Positions 12,241 to 22,636 of a DNA stretch of 64,000 nt are shown here, piece by piece. The translations under genes were made by a program, and so were the position numbers. This DNA comes from Gordius sp. MW1 (Eukaryota > Nematomorpha > Gordioida > Gordea > Gordiidae), in assembly GCA_964036665.1 (NCBI GenBank), contig OZ038526.1:21948001-22012000 (forward strand), in the 5' to 3' direction. The notes under the pieces are model-generated. The model was not told the DNA's origin. It saw only the letters and a program-made list of their open reading frames with translations, and did no database searches. The stretch's first letter is position 1; every line of letters begins with the position of its first letter.

Positions 12241-13312
12241 TAAATAAATTATTTTAAGTTGAATCTCTAACTAAGCCTTTAAGTATCATTTAAATTAAAT
12301 TATTTAAGAGCAGTATGTTAAAGCCCCTCGACCATTTTACAATGAAATTTAAGAGACATATTTCTTTTAATAATTGTAGAAAAATTCACCCTTTTCCCAT
12401 TATTGCTGATTTAATTTATGTTTTTGCAAGATTAAAGTCTCTAGAAAAAGTATTACCATTATTAATGGACAAGATGAAATTTAAAATTGGCAGAAATATA
12501 TATGCTTCGTTGAGCGACCAAAAAAACAAAATGTTGTCGCAGTTTTCAAAGAAGAAATTATATTTTTTATAACAACCAAAAAAATTGCTAAAAACCAAGA
12601 ATTGTTTGTGTCTTACAGCAAAGACTACGCTCAGACAATCAAATTGAAGCTTGGAGGAAGCGCAACATTTTAAATTAACCCTTCTATAGACCTAAGTGAA
12701 TTTTAACTTAATATCTATATTATGCCAAATTTAGATTTATTAAAAGTTCCTACTAAAGTTGATTTGTAAAAAAGTCCGGAAGAAATGTTTAAAGAAAGTC
12801 CATACATACTTCCAGTTGAATATGATATTTACGAAATTTTAAAAAGCGAAAAATAAAGAGATTATTACAATCATTTGAAGGATATTTACAGATCTAATTA
12901 TTATGGCGAAAAAAAATATGGTCAACCAAACTATATGATGTCTCAAAATACATGTTTCCTGAAGAGTGAAACATTCAAAACAATGATGAATATATGGGAA
13001 ACTATAATGAACAAGCAACTACTTCATGGCATTAAAATTCATTCCATAAATCAAATATAACATACGAAAACTTCAATTATTCATTTCAGAATAAACTTAG
13101 CAATAACACCTCCAAATAGCAAAATGTAAATGAAGGTGACAAAACTTATTTTTAAAATTACTGTGATAATTTCAACATACCAAATATACCTACTCAAGGG
13201 CCTTGGATGAATTTTCTATTAACAGAGGATGGTCCTTTAGAAGACTATAAATGAAACTACAAATGAGACAGATGTGATGAATGTTTCAGAAGACGTTACG
13301 AGTTATGATAAG

Positions 13313-13327
13313 CCTCTGGACCTTAGT
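13313..13327 (+). other. PLDLS (CtBP-binding type) motif, copy A
   Basis: Reads DKPLDLSLREK in the linker between PR domain and zinc fingers. The same motif is conserved in copy B. PxDLS is the established docking motif for CtBP corepressors; activity here is only inferred and the gene is broken. Confidence 0.6.
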
Positions 13328-14258
13328 TTGAGAGAAAAAATGAAATTGCGAAAAAGTATTATTCAAAAAATAGAGACAAAGGAAAATGAAACATATTGCA
13401 GACAAAAATGACGACAGCTTAAAGAAAAATAAAATACCAAAAAATAGGCAGGAGTTAATCATAGAGTTTTCAACTAGCAAGAAAACCAGTAATATGGGTT
13501 ACAGATCTATTTTAAAAGCAACTGAAAATGAGCAGGAAGAATTAATAACGACGATAATCTGTCCAACATGCGAAACAATAATTGAGAAACTGAACTGCTT
13601 GAATCACTTGAGAGATGCACACAATTGCAAATCTGAAAAGAATAAATGTCCTTTTTGTTCTATATTTGTGGTCAGTAATTTATTTAAACACATTTCCGAA
13701 GTTCACCTAAAATTAATAGTTAAATGCACATGGTGCGACAATTATTATCCAAAAAGCCAATTAAACCCACATATACAAATTTTACATCGAAAAATGAAAG
13801 AGTTATGGCCCTATTGCAACAGTTACCATCATAAATCCAATTTAAAAAGGCACATTGAAAGTGTTCGTCAAAATTTAAAAGTGAAATACACATTGTGTGA
13901 CAACCAATATTTAAAAACTAGTTTAAACCAACATACACAAGTTGTACATAAAAAATTGCAAGAGCAATGCCCCCACTGTCTCAAACATTCTTTGAATCGA
14001 TTCACATATAAGATGTGCATTTAAAATTACATGCGAAATGCAATTATTAAGATGGACCGACAGTTATCAAGTTAGACCGCTAATCTAGTGCACAAAATTC
14101 ATTATATATATCCAAAATGATATCAGAAATACGTAACAACAATGATACAGCTGTAAAGATAAAAAAGATCAAGATCTATATATTTGTCAATCCGTTACAA
14201 TGTCGATAATTTACTTTTATATAATACAACTTATAATACAAATTCTTGCATGGAGAAG

Positions 14259-15344
14259 TTACAGATCTTCACACCTCATCCTTTCAAAATGAGGGACCAC
14301 CCGGTCCGTGCTATCCCGCCCTGGAGTATATCCCATCAATAATACCATCTCTTCCTCAGGGCTGATCACGGCCTGACTGGTGTCCATGGTAACTTCTTCC
14401 ACACTTTCCGGTTCCATCGTTGTCATCTTGACTTCCGGCGCTATCGACTCCACCGAGACTACCGATTCTACTGGCGGTATCGTCCTTTCCTGCCTTGCTG
14501 GCCTGGATCCCTCGCCTACACATCGGCATTCGGTGCCAGCTTCTGCATCCCCCGCAGAACGCTCTCGTTTGTCTTATCGTCACCGGCTGTCCTGCCTGTG
14601 GACCACGTGACCTTCTTCTTTCTTCTGTCCTCCCCTCGTGACGCCTCTGGTTGTTTTGCGTACGTTGTGTTGTTGTAGTACGGGCTGCTTGCGGGACCAC
14701 CGTCTGACGCTGTCCCCTGTCAACTCGTCCGGCTAAACCTCGGGATTGGCCACGGTGTCTGCGTACCGCGTTGTTTTGCCTGCCCGCATTGAGTCTCGCC
14801 GCTTCCTGACGTGTTGACCTTCTGTGCCTGTCCGCCGCCCTTTCTTCTGTATGGGTGTTTTCGTGGCGCACGCTAACGTAGGGTTCCATGCGCCGTCGCT
14901 CCCGGACCTCAAACACTATCGGTCTCGGCCGCCCCCTACGTTCGTGGTCAAGTGCTCTTAAACGCACTTCTACGATCACCCATTCCGTTCTATATTCCAT
15001 CTAGATAAAACATAAACAGATTATCATATCAATTATCTATGACGTAATTGTTCCACGTGCCGTACGTGTCTACCCGGAGAAGATAGCACCTCTATCTCGT
15101 ACATTTTAGTACCCTTTTAAAATAGGATCTTAGCTTCTAACCATTTCTCTTTTCCTATATAATTTCGTGCCCACACAGCATCACCGATTTTAAATTTAGA
15201 ATCGCCCTGTGATATAGTGTCCAATCGTACGGATTGTAGCATCGTATCAACCGGCGTGTGTGGTAAACGGCCCAGGAATATTTGGCTAACCGGTTGCCGA
15301 GAAGGGAACCTTGGTGCGACGTTGTGGTAAGTCGATAGAGCCAA
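14259..15344 (-). pseudogene. Gypsy integrase C-terminus and element tail, frame-broken
   Basis: The frame 15344-15117 carries the end of the catalytic domain (STYHNVAPRFPS) and the C-terminal DNA-binding part (KIGDAVWARNYIG). After a stop, the strand still reads MYEIEVLSS and HVRHVEQLRHR, the usual end of the family's chromatin/DNA-binding domain. Below 15000 only frame-shifted arginine- and acid-rich readings remain. The one at 14453-14259 may be the polyprotein end. The tail is much less AT-rich than its surroundings. Confidence 0.65.
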
Positions 15345-15355
15345 GTCCCGTCCTT

Positions 15356-16024
15356 CTAGACCTTAGCGTTCTTCAACCACCGTTTAACCACCGCCACGTG
15401 CCTTTCCGCGGGTCCATTCGTACTCGGATGATACGGAGGTGTAAGTAAATGTTGTATTCCCCATTTACTACAAAATTGTTTGAACTCGACGCTGGCAAAA
15501 GCTGTGCCGTTGTCGGATACAATCTTCTTCGGTATACCATACGCACCTGCAAGATTTTTTAAGAAATCGACCACTACTTCCGTAGATAACTTGCTCACTT
15601 GTTTATATTCAACCCAACTTGAGTGCGCATCTACGAGAATAATGTATCGTTTTCCTTCAAAATCAAAGAAGTCCAGGTGTACTCTTTCCCAAACTTGTTT
15701 TGTGGACGGCCATCTCGCCTTCTTGTCGTGTCTTGGCGTCCTGGCAAGTTTTCCGCATTGCCCGCATTGTCCCACGAACAAGGTAATATCTCGCGATATC
15801 TTGGGCCACCAGACGTGTCTCTTCGCTAGACCTTTCATCTTGGCTATGCCCGTATGACCTGCATGAAGTAATTCGAGTACCTGAGGTCGCAACACAGACG
15901 GAATTACTATATTTTCGTTGCGTAGTAACACGTTGTTGTTGACCTCCAGTTCGTTTATCACGCTTCGATAAGAAGATGGTACCGTTTCCAGTGTACTTTT
16001 TCCCGTCAAGTAATTTAACACCAA
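15356..16024 (-). CDS. Gypsy integrase, zinc-binding and catalytic domains
   Basis: 222 codons overlapping the end of the RT/RNase H frame in another frame. It has a zinc-binding HHCC module (HAGHTG ... CGQCGKLAR). The catalytic core has the expected acidic residues: LDFFDFEGKRYIILVDAHSS, VSDNGTAF, and YHPSTNGPAERHV carrying the glutamate. In the family it inserts element cDNA into the host genome. The sequence style is close to Ty3/gypsy elements annotated as K02A2.6-like, as I recall them. The frame ends at AKV, with the C-terminal part continuing in other frames below 15344. Confidence 0.88.
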   Translation of the reverse strand: MVLNYLTGKSTLETVPSSYRSVINELEVNNNVLLRNENIVIPSVLRPQVLELLHAGHTGIAKMKGLAKRHVWWPKISRDITLFVGQCGQCGKLARTPRHDKKARWPSTKQVWERVHLDFFDFEGKRYIILVDAHSSWVEYKQVSKLSTEVVVDFLKNLAGAYGIPKKIVSDNGTAFASVEFKQFCSKWGIQHLLTPPYHPSTNGPAERHVAVVKRWLKNAKV

Positions 16025-17502
16025 ATTAAGTCTGGATCCTCTTGGACTAATTTTGCAAGATCGACATCACCGCAATTTTGTGTTATTACATTTATTTCCG
16101 CGAAGTTTTCTCCCTCTAACTCTTCGAAAGTTAGGTCATCATTATCGATTCCCAGTCTTGATAATGTGTCTGGCAAGTGATTTGACTTACCTTTGCGGTA
16201 TTTTAATGTTGCATTGAAATTTCCCAGCGCTAATAACCATTTTTGCAGCCTCGGACTTAACAATAGATCCCTATTGTCCTTTGCAAAAAGTGATACCAGC
16301 GGCTTATGGTCGGTAAAAATATCGAAACTTCGACCAATTAAATATTCACGGCAACGGGTCAAACTCACTACTACCGCCAAAGCTTTCTTTTCAATCACTG
16401 AGTAATTAAGTTCTGCTTTGGAAAACTTTCGTGAAAAGTATAGAATTGGATGTTCTTCATGACCGATTACATGCACTAGCACACCGCCGACACCTAGCTG
16501 TGACGCATCCACCGCCACGGCTAATGGTAGATCGGGAACAAAGCATGTCAGAACAGGACCTTTACTTAAAATCTTCTTTAATGCGTCGAACGCTTCCTGC
16601 TCCTTGTTCCGCCATACAAATTTTACTTTGTCCGTCGTCAACAAGTATAAAGGTGCCGCTATCTCCGCGATGTTAGGCATAAACTTGTTATAGTAATTCA
16701 CCGACCCAAGAAAGGATAGTGTCTCTTTCTTATTCTGAGGTGGTCGCATTTTAAGGATCGCATCCACTTTGCTCTGTAAGGGACGAACGACTACGTTACC
16801 CAATTGATGTCCCAAATATTTTAGTTCCGTCACTCCTATGGCACATTTACTACGCTTTACCCGTAATCCACGTTCCTGGATTCGTTCCAACACTGCCAAC
16901 AAGTTATTATCATGCTCTTCCTTTGTAGCTCCCACTACAAGAACGTCGTCTAGATAGTAAAACACACCAGAAAGACCTTGAAATATTGATGCCATGGTCT
17001 TCTGAAACACGGGCGCACTTAGGCTGAGACCGAAAGGCAGTCTTTTAAACACGATCAAGCCTAAGGATGTGTTTATTGTGGTCAACTTCGACGTGCGGTT
17101 ATTTAACTTGATTTGGAGGTAAGCGTTAGCAAAGTCCAACTTACTAAAATATTTTGCACCTTTGAGATTTGCGAAAATTTCTTCTATTCTAGGTAGGGGG
17201 TACTTTATTTCCACTACCCAAGGGTTAAGCAAAACACTGTAGTCCGCGCATAGGCGCAAGCTGCCATCCGGCTTTTTGACGGGTACCAGTGGCGTAGCCC
17301 ATTCGCTATACTCCACCGGCTCGATTATCTCTTGCTCCACCCATTGTAGCAAGATGGCTTCTACCTTTTCCCGCCAAACAAACGGTATTCTTCGCGCTGG
17401 CCAAAACCTTGGTACAGCGTCTGGCTTCAGTAGGATATCATATTCGTATCCCCTTAGGCAACCCAGCTCGTCTATAAAGATAGCCTTAAACCTTTCCAGC
17501 AT
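16015..17502 (-). CDS. pol: Gypsy Pol: reverse transcriptase and RNase H
   Basis: A 495-codon open frame. The N-terminal connecting region (GCLRGYEYDILLKPDA) is followed by RT fingers (WATPLVPVKKPDGSLRLCAD), motif A (FSKLDFANAYLQ), motif B (LPFGLSLSAPVFQ) and the catalytic YLDDVLV near residue 183. Then comes the thumb (LKYLGHQL) and RNase H (VAVDASQLGVGGVL, IEKKALAVV, FTDHKPL). It ends in DTLSRL and an inter-domain linker. In the family this polyprotein segment copies element RNA into DNA in cytoplasmic particles. Protease and gag are missing upstream because the frame starts 15 bases from an LTR. The first Met is only the first ATG left, not a proven start. A one-base frame change separates it from integrase. 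Confidence 0.9.
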   Translation of the reverse strand: MLERFKAIFIDELGCLRGYEYDILLKPDAVPRFWPARRIPFVWREKVEAILLQWVEQEIIEPVEYSEWATPLVPVKKPDGSLRLCADYSVLLNPWVVEIKYPLPRIEEIFANLKGAKYFSKLDFANAYLQIKLNNRTSKLTTINTSLGLIVFKRLPFGLSLSAPVFQKTMASIFQGLSGVFYYLDDVLVVGATKEEHDNNLLAVLERIQERGLRVKRSKCAIGVTELKYLGHQLGNVVVRPLQSKVDAILKMRPPQNKKETLSFLGSVNYYNKFMPNIAEIAAPLYLLTTDKVKFVWRNKEQEAFDALKKILSKGPVLTCFVPDLPLAVAVDASQLGVGGVLVHVIGHEEHPILYFSRKFSKAELNYSVIEKKALAVVVSLTRCREYLIGRSFDIFTDHKPLVSLFAKDNRDLLLSPRLQKWLLALGNFNATLKYRKGKSNHLPDTLSRLGIDNDDLTFEELEGENFAEINVITQNCGDVDLAKLVQEDPDLIWC

Positions 17503-17516
17503 CCGCTGTAGACTTA

Positions 17517-17817
17517 GTTATCAGGATCGTACTAATAATAAACTAATAATAGGAATAATCATAAGATAATTTTATTAATCACTAGGGCCGGGGAGGGACA
17601 ACTATATATAAACAAAAGAAATATAAAAGTTAAGTTAGTAAAAACATATGTTCCTTTTTTGCCAACTTGGATTTACAATATTCAATCATATAATCTGTAT
17701 ACAATGATATACCAATATACAACAACGCATATACAACATCATATATATAACACATATATAACATCTTTCCCCTTAAAGAATGAAGAATCACCAATATACC
17801 AATATATAACATCAACA
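17517..17817 (-). repeat. LTR, inner copy
   Basis: About 300 bp, nearly identical to 18388-18690. On the minus strand it starts TGTTGATGTTATATATTGG after a purine-rich AAGGGGAAAGA. It ends ATCCTGATAAC and is joined after a few bases to the pol frame without a primer-binding site. Confidence 0.85.
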
Positions 17818-18375
17818 TCTTTCCCCTTAAAAAATGAAGACTCCTCCTGGTTTTGTTCTTCGACCATTCACTCCAAGAATTCCATAACTTTAAAAGTGGG
17901 CTGGCTGTAAGGGTGAGATGGGATGGAAATTATCAGTAGGGAAATATGTAGGTTGAGGGTGTGGACTGGGTACGTGGATTCTGGGGATGCTATTTCCAAG
18001 AATGGATTAGCGAAGGTAAGATGGGATGGAAATTGTCAGAATGAGGGTGTGGATTTGGACAAGTGGGTTTTGAGCAAGCTAGTGGCAGGGTTAATTTCAT
18101 CTGTAGTTTTCTATTTTAAGTTGGGCATTCCCATATCCATAGAATAATGAATTTAACAACCTGAAATGATCTCCTTAGAATAATGACATCCTGAAATGAT
18201 CTCCTCAGAATAATGAATTTACATCCTGAATTCAATAATCCTTTTATAAGTCTTATGATTTCCATAGAATAATGTTTCCCTTTTCATTGAATCATTTATA
18301 CATACTCTTGCATATTCCTTTTCTTCCTTAGAAATTTATTTGGAATTCCTCTTCTTGTTCCTTACCAGTAGTTTT

Positions 18376-18387
18376 CTTCTGACACCA
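18376..18387 (-). other. Retrotransposon primer-binding site
   Basis: Minus strand TGGTGTCAGAAG directly after the LTR. This sequence type is common next to 5' LTRs of animal gypsy elements and would pair with the 3' end of a tRNA; I have not identified which. Confidence 0.65.
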
Positions 18388-18690
18388 GTTATCAGGATGA
18401 CCGTACTAATAATAAACTAATTAGGAATAATCATAAGATAATTTTATTTATCACTAGGGCCGGGGAGGGACAACTATATATAAACAAAAGAAATATAAAA
18501 GTTAAGTTAGTAAAAACATATGTTCCTTTTTTGCCAACTCGGATTTTGGCTTACAATATTCAATCATAATAATCTGTATACAATGATATACCAATATACA
18601 ACAACGCATATACAACATCATAACACATATATAACATCTTTCCCCTTAAAGAATGAAGAATCACCAATATACCAATATATAACATCAACA
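18388..18690 (-). repeat. LTR, outer (5') copy
   Basis: Direct repeat of 17517-17817 with small indels. Its upper edge abuts the GCAAT target duplication at 18691-18695 and its lower edge abuts the primer-binding site, so it is the true 5' LTR of a minus-strand element. Confidence 0.85.
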
Positions 18691-18852
18691 GCAATATATG
18701 CAATAAAGAAGTCCTTAGGAGGAGTAGTTTAAAACATCATATTCGCACACATAATAAATAACATTCCTTTCATAACTTTATAGAATAAGCCAAATACATC
18801 TTGCATTGTTAAAGCAAAAATCTTAAATAATACCTTTATATGTATTTGATAC

Positions 18853-19043
18853 ATGGGCGTACGCAGGGGGGGGGGGGGGGGGGCAGGGGGGGGCGGCTGC
18901 CCCCCCCCCCTAATTTATGAAAAAAAAATTTTTTCAATGCAAAAACATTGAAAAATTAAAAAAAATTATGTTTTGCCCCCCTCTAAATGAACTTTTGAAC
19001 GTTTTGCCCCCCCCCCCCTAATTCAAAACCTGCGTACGCCCAT
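18853..19043. repeat. GC-ended MITE, family 1, complete
   Basis: ATGGGCGTACGCAGG to CCTGCGTACGCCCAT is a near-perfect inverted end pair, with long G and C runs inside. It sits in the 3' flank of the copy-A pseudogene. The copy-B flank (about 62240-62290) lacks it. Confidence 0.75.
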
Positions 19044-19198
19044 GATTTGATAATAGCTAAATACGTATATACCTTATATAATCCCATTATCATTTTTATT
19101 GGGTACCTAAATAATATACTCCAAAGTTGTTTAAATATTAAATATATATACAAACAATCAATTTTTTTCTAACATGTAATCATAAACATACCTTTATA

Positions 19199-19358
19199 CA
19201 TGGGCGTCGCCAGGGGCTGCCCCCCCCATTTACGAATAAAAAAAATTTCAATGCCAAAAATTTGAAAAATTAAAAAAAATTATGTTTTGCCCCCCTCTAA
19301 TTGCACTTTTAAACGTTTTGCCCCCCCCACCCCTAATTAAAAACCTGGCAACGCCCAT
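19199..19358. repeat. GC-ended MITE, family 1, complete
   Basis: CATGGGCGTCGCCAGG to CCTGGCAACGCCCAT, same core as the 18853 copy (TTATGTTTTGCCCCCCTCTA). Confidence 0.7.
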
Positions 19359-20125
19359 GCCTTTATATCATCAAAAACCTGTCATTTAGTATTTTATGCC
19401 TTTATATATACGCGTTTTTTATGAATCAATTAAGGTAAAATAACTTATGACCACTTGTAATATTAAATAAACTATGTTTGTTTACAACAACTTTTTAGCA
19501 TTATAATTTTATAAAACATTTTTATATTTTTTTCGGTCCATAGAAGTTTTAAATAACTCAAAAAGGTAAATTTTACTATTAAATCAATTCAAACTTAGTA
19601 TTTTTAACGTGAATTATGAAAATGATTTAGTTAAAACCCTTTTAAAATATAAAAGCAACAAAATTTTATTTTAAAACTGATATCCTTTGGCAACTGTTTT
19701 AAGTGCCATATAGATTAGAGCAAAGTCACTTTTATTCACCCGAACCCGACCCGAAGGCATTTTAAAATCCATGCGGGCTCTAACATAGATATCATTCTCA
19801 TCTTTCTAAATTAACAATTAGCTCATGGAACCTTCAATGCATTATAGAGTAAGTATAAATTCATTTAATATAATTACAAACACTTTCCAACATATTTTAG
19901 CAATAGTAGAGGATAAATATCTTAACTTTTTTTACTACTCTAATAGGTTGTGTCTAATATACTTTTAAGCCTATATAAAAATGTAAGATACATCTTTAAA
20001 GATTTTATACTAATAATCTTATAAACACCATGTGATGGATACAATGTATGAGCAATAAACTATAGCAAAGTTTTGTGGAGACAGGAAAGAAAATAACTAA
20101 AATTCCAAATAGAGCTATATTGATA
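19359..20125. other. AT-rich stretch without a recognised gene
   Basis: Nothing codes convincingly. A short ACCCGAACCCGACCCGAAGG segment near 19739 resembles the GC-rich subterminal DNA of the hAT elements at 46526 and 54288. Confidence 0.45.
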
Positions 20126-20923
20126 TCAATAAACAGTGACGTAGCTAGCCTTTTTGCCTTGGGGGTGGGGGGGCTAAGCTGGTCAAATAGAGGGAGGGGG
20201 GGGGGGGCAAAAAAAATTTCCTACGCACACCCTTAAAAATAAAAAACATTTATGTTTTGCCCCCCCCCCAATCCAAAACCCAAATACGACCATAGGTCAA
20301 ATGCAATTGAAAATTTTTCCCTCATAACGTTGAACAAACTTAAAATTCCTCTACTACTTTGTGTATTTTTTCTATTAACATCACACTAATATGTCCCCTC
20401 GTTTATAGGGCATAAAATAAATAAAATATATTAATAAATAAAACAAAGTGATGTAGTTGAAACAATATAGAAAATTTCACATTGTATAATAAGTTTTGTA
20501 TACATGAATAGTAAGGGTACAAAGTGGAAGGGGACATTGACAAGAAATCTTTGACATTTTAAAAAATAATGCAAATAGTTAAAAAAAACTATACAACAAA
20601 GTTTATATAAAAATATTTTATTGCCATAACCCTAATAATCTTGGCCATATATAAATAATTATTATTTTACATATGTATTATTGGCAGCATTAGGCAGCGT
20701 TTATATCAGGAAAACAATGAGAACATTTAAAAGCCTTTTTTTAGGTTAGATCCTCAATAGGCGCAATTATAACATAAAATATAAAAAAAAATAATTATGA
20801 AAATAAATTAGGAAGTTATTGCCCCTTGATATTATAGATATTTGTACAACCCCCCTTACACCACCTAAAATCTAAAATGAACTAATAAATAACGGCCAAA
20901 TGAACCTTAAAAATATTCTGTCA

Positions 20924-21015
20924 AAATTAAATGAATCAAAATTTTATTTAATAATTTTAGATGAAATTAGAGATGTGAGATGCACAGAACAACTTAGCGT
21001 TCAAAGACAAACATA
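20924..21015 (+). pseudogene. hAT transposase, middle fragment
   Basis: About 30 codons on the + strand read SKFYLIILDEIRDVRCTEQLSV. This is the region of zinc-finger/MYM-linked hAT transposases with a conserved D-E-T/I-x-D start of the catalytic core. It stops at a TAA. Further weak similarity (FLSLESFDALAI) follows in another frame. Confidence 0.6.
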
Positions 21016-21346
21016 ATGATTTTTTTAGGATTTTTATCCCTTGAAAGTTTTGATGCGTTAGCAATTGTATAAAATTCAGATTGGTTATTAATATTAATTT
21101 ATCAAACTTATGATAAAGGGAAAAATGGTGTACAGACTATTTTTGGAAAACTATGGCTTTATATGTGCATCTGGTACATAAAAATATGCAAGATATGTTT
21201 AACAATAAGCATGTGAGATGGACAATTAAATTGAATACAGGATGAAATTTTCGTAAATTTAATAATATTTTAATATATTTTGAAAGTGTTAAAAAGTTTA
21301 AACAAGTTTAAAAACCCCTCAGAAGATTTTTTATTAAATATTAAAA

Positions 21347-21598
21347 TTAGTCTTTTAATAGTAGTTCATTACGCCTTTTACTCGATGTTGCAAAAGAATT
21401 TATAATATCATCCGGGAGAATAACATTTATAAAGTCATGTTCTAAGCTCAATAAAGCTAAGGAAGATAACCTATCTTGTCTAATTGTGGAACGAAGATAA
21501 GTTTGAATCCGTTTTAGCAGTGGGAACGATCTTTCGCATAAACATAAAATTATTGGGATAGTTATAATTATTTTAATAAAAATAATAAAATTTTTCAC
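21347..21598 (-). pseudogene. hAT transposase C-terminal dimerisation fragment
   Basis: 83 codons with CERSFPLLKRIQTYLRSTIR, DRLSSLALLSLEHDF and a short tail to a stop. This is the typical end of hAT transposases, where a hydrophobic segment mediates dimerisation. It lies on the opposite strand from the middle fragment, so part of the element has been inverted. The upstream 1,500 or so bases of the gene are gone on this strand. Confidence 0.78.
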
Positions 21599-22069
21599 CC
21601 TTTATGTCTTATACAGCATCTTTATTTTTATTTATAATATTATAATTAAGAACTTTTATTTAGAAACAATAATAATAATCTTTATATTGTTCCTTAATTA
21701 AGATAAAAAAAAATGGCTTAAGGGGCCCCGAAAGGGCCCAATATTTTTCGCTTGGGAGTGCCCACGGGGCCTGGTTTTTGCGGCCCCCCCCCCTAGCTAC
21801 GCCACTCTTAATAAAATAATCCCAGAAACATTTAATCTTTTCAAAAACAGCCATTTATAAATATTTCATTAAAAATCAAACTTCGTGAATGCGCAACAAT
21901 TTTAACATTGTTTGCATACAATGTGTTACAAAGAAATCTAGTTAAAAAAGTAAATAAGAGCGCTTGATCGTATTTATATTTAAACTAAAATGTTTGTTGT
22001 TGCATTTTAATTAAGTCACTCTTGTAAACGCCTAATATTAGATCCAAAATGTTTAAGTGACAATACATT

Positions 22070-22636
22070 TTATAATTTTATTTTCAAAGTTGTGGCACGT
22101 ACATATATATAGAACCGCTCCGACAAACAACTTAAGTTATATTGAAATTGAGCGACCCAAAGTCTACATCTTGAAGTCTTATGTAAAGGACAATTGGATT
22201 TGTGGTGGCAATTGTACGGGTACATGTGAGATACTATTAATATAAGTATTATAATTATTATAAAAGGGTAAACTTTATTAAATGTTATACAAAAACTACA
22301 TTCACGATTAAAAAAATATAAAAACGCGCTATAGCTAAACGGATGGCTTGATCCGTGTATAAAAATCGTGTTAGATTTAACGATTTCCATTGTGATCTTT
22401 TGCCTGATAAAATAGTACTCTTTCAACTCTAAAGAGACGCTGTAGATCGCTTTTCCAATTTGTCTTAGGAGAACGAGAGCTTCGGCGCCTAAATCTCTAA
22501 TTGTGGTTGCCGCTACGGGAATGAATATTGTGTCCGCGAGGGAAGAATATTTGGCTGTCTTCCTATTCTCTGCACTGACTATAAGGTAGGGATAGGAGTT
22601 GGATGGGGCAAATAGTCGACCGTGGTGAAGTCCCAA
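22070..22636 (-). pseudogene. R2-like non-LTR retrotransposon, C-terminal fragment
   Basis: 188 codons. The first ~105 are conserved: YSSLADTIFIPVAATTIRDL, GAEALVLLRQIGKAIYSVSL, KITMEIVKSNTIFIHGSSH. The same block recurs, in pieces, at 29820-29990, 45780-45950 and 49655-49850. In retroelements I recall, it follows a KRPDG nuclease-like motif at the very end of the polyprotein. Residues after about 105 are probably read-through of 3' sequence. The upstream RT part is absent here; the nearest RT fragment of this type is at 26460-27830. Confidence 0.6.

Larger units (their letters stand above)
6907..14044 (+). repeat. Segmental duplication copy A, block 2
   Basis: Collinear with 50190-61560. 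Shared landmarks include CAACAAATTTTTTAGCA, a diverged MITE/R2-like fragment pair, AAGAACACTGAG, ATAGATATCGTTTG, and all PRDM-like exons. The block is interrupted at 14045 by a gypsy element; paralogy resumes at 18691 and runs to about 19100. Confidence 0.8.
14045..18690 (-). mobile_element. Composite Ty3/gypsy insertion in the last zinc finger of copy A
   Basis: A 4,646-bp insertion flanked by the 5-bp direct repeat GCAAT (14040-14044, 18691-18695). On the minus strand the order is: LTR 18690-18388, primer-binding site, ~560-bp remnant with a terminal polypurine tract (AAGGGGAAAG), second LTR 17817-17517, then pol (reverse transcriptase, RNase H, integrase) running to about 14260. Gag and protease are absent. 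The outer left edge does not show a third copy of the ~300-bp LTR. The order LTR-LTR-pol therefore needs either a rearranged element or a second gypsy inserted into the first. Removing the insertion and one GCAAT restores a CxxC zinc-finger start in the host gene, which supports the outer boundaries. Confidence 0.75.
10000..18761 (+). pseudogene. PRDM1/Blimp-1-like PR/SET zinc-finger pseudogene, copy A
   Basis: Exon-like blocks are 10000-10239 (GTAAGT donor), 10443-10773 (GTAAAA donor), 12431-12695, and 12735-14044 continued at 18691-18761. The second and third blocks encode two halves of a PR/SET-type domain: GIFARKPIEK, then ITIINGQDEI, NWQKYI and QELFVSYSKDYAQ. This family pattern is closest, as far as I can recall, to PRDM1. 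A PLDLS motif, known in other proteins to bind the CtBP corepressor, lies at 13313-13327. C2H2 fingers follow (13560 on: CPTC...HLRDAH, CPFC...HISEVH, CTWC...HIQILH); later fingers have lost ligands (PYC without the first Cys, YTLC for CxxC). Stops, frameshifts and a gypsy insertion in the last finger make it non-functional. The normal role, by family, would be DNA-binding transcriptional repression in the nucleus. Confidence 0.72.
20134..21807. mobile_element. hAT element remnant, 1.67 kb
   Basis: Left terminus CAGTGACGTAGCTAG and right terminus CTAGCTACGCCACTC are inverted. The flanks are TCAATAAA (20126-20133) and TTAATAAA (21808-21815), an 8-bp target duplication with one mismatch, as expected for hAT. 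The inside carries two transposase fragments on opposite strands and no full gene, so it is a rearranged, dead copy. Confidence 0.8.

Noticed and set aside
14356-15000. 214-codon arginine-rich frame on the minus strand
   Set aside because: It overlaps the gypsy polyprotein tail and its composition follows from GC-rich DNA read out of frame. HVRHVEQL just upstream is in a different frame.
15480-15857. + strand frame of 125 codons
   Set aside because: Shadow of the integrase on the opposite strand.
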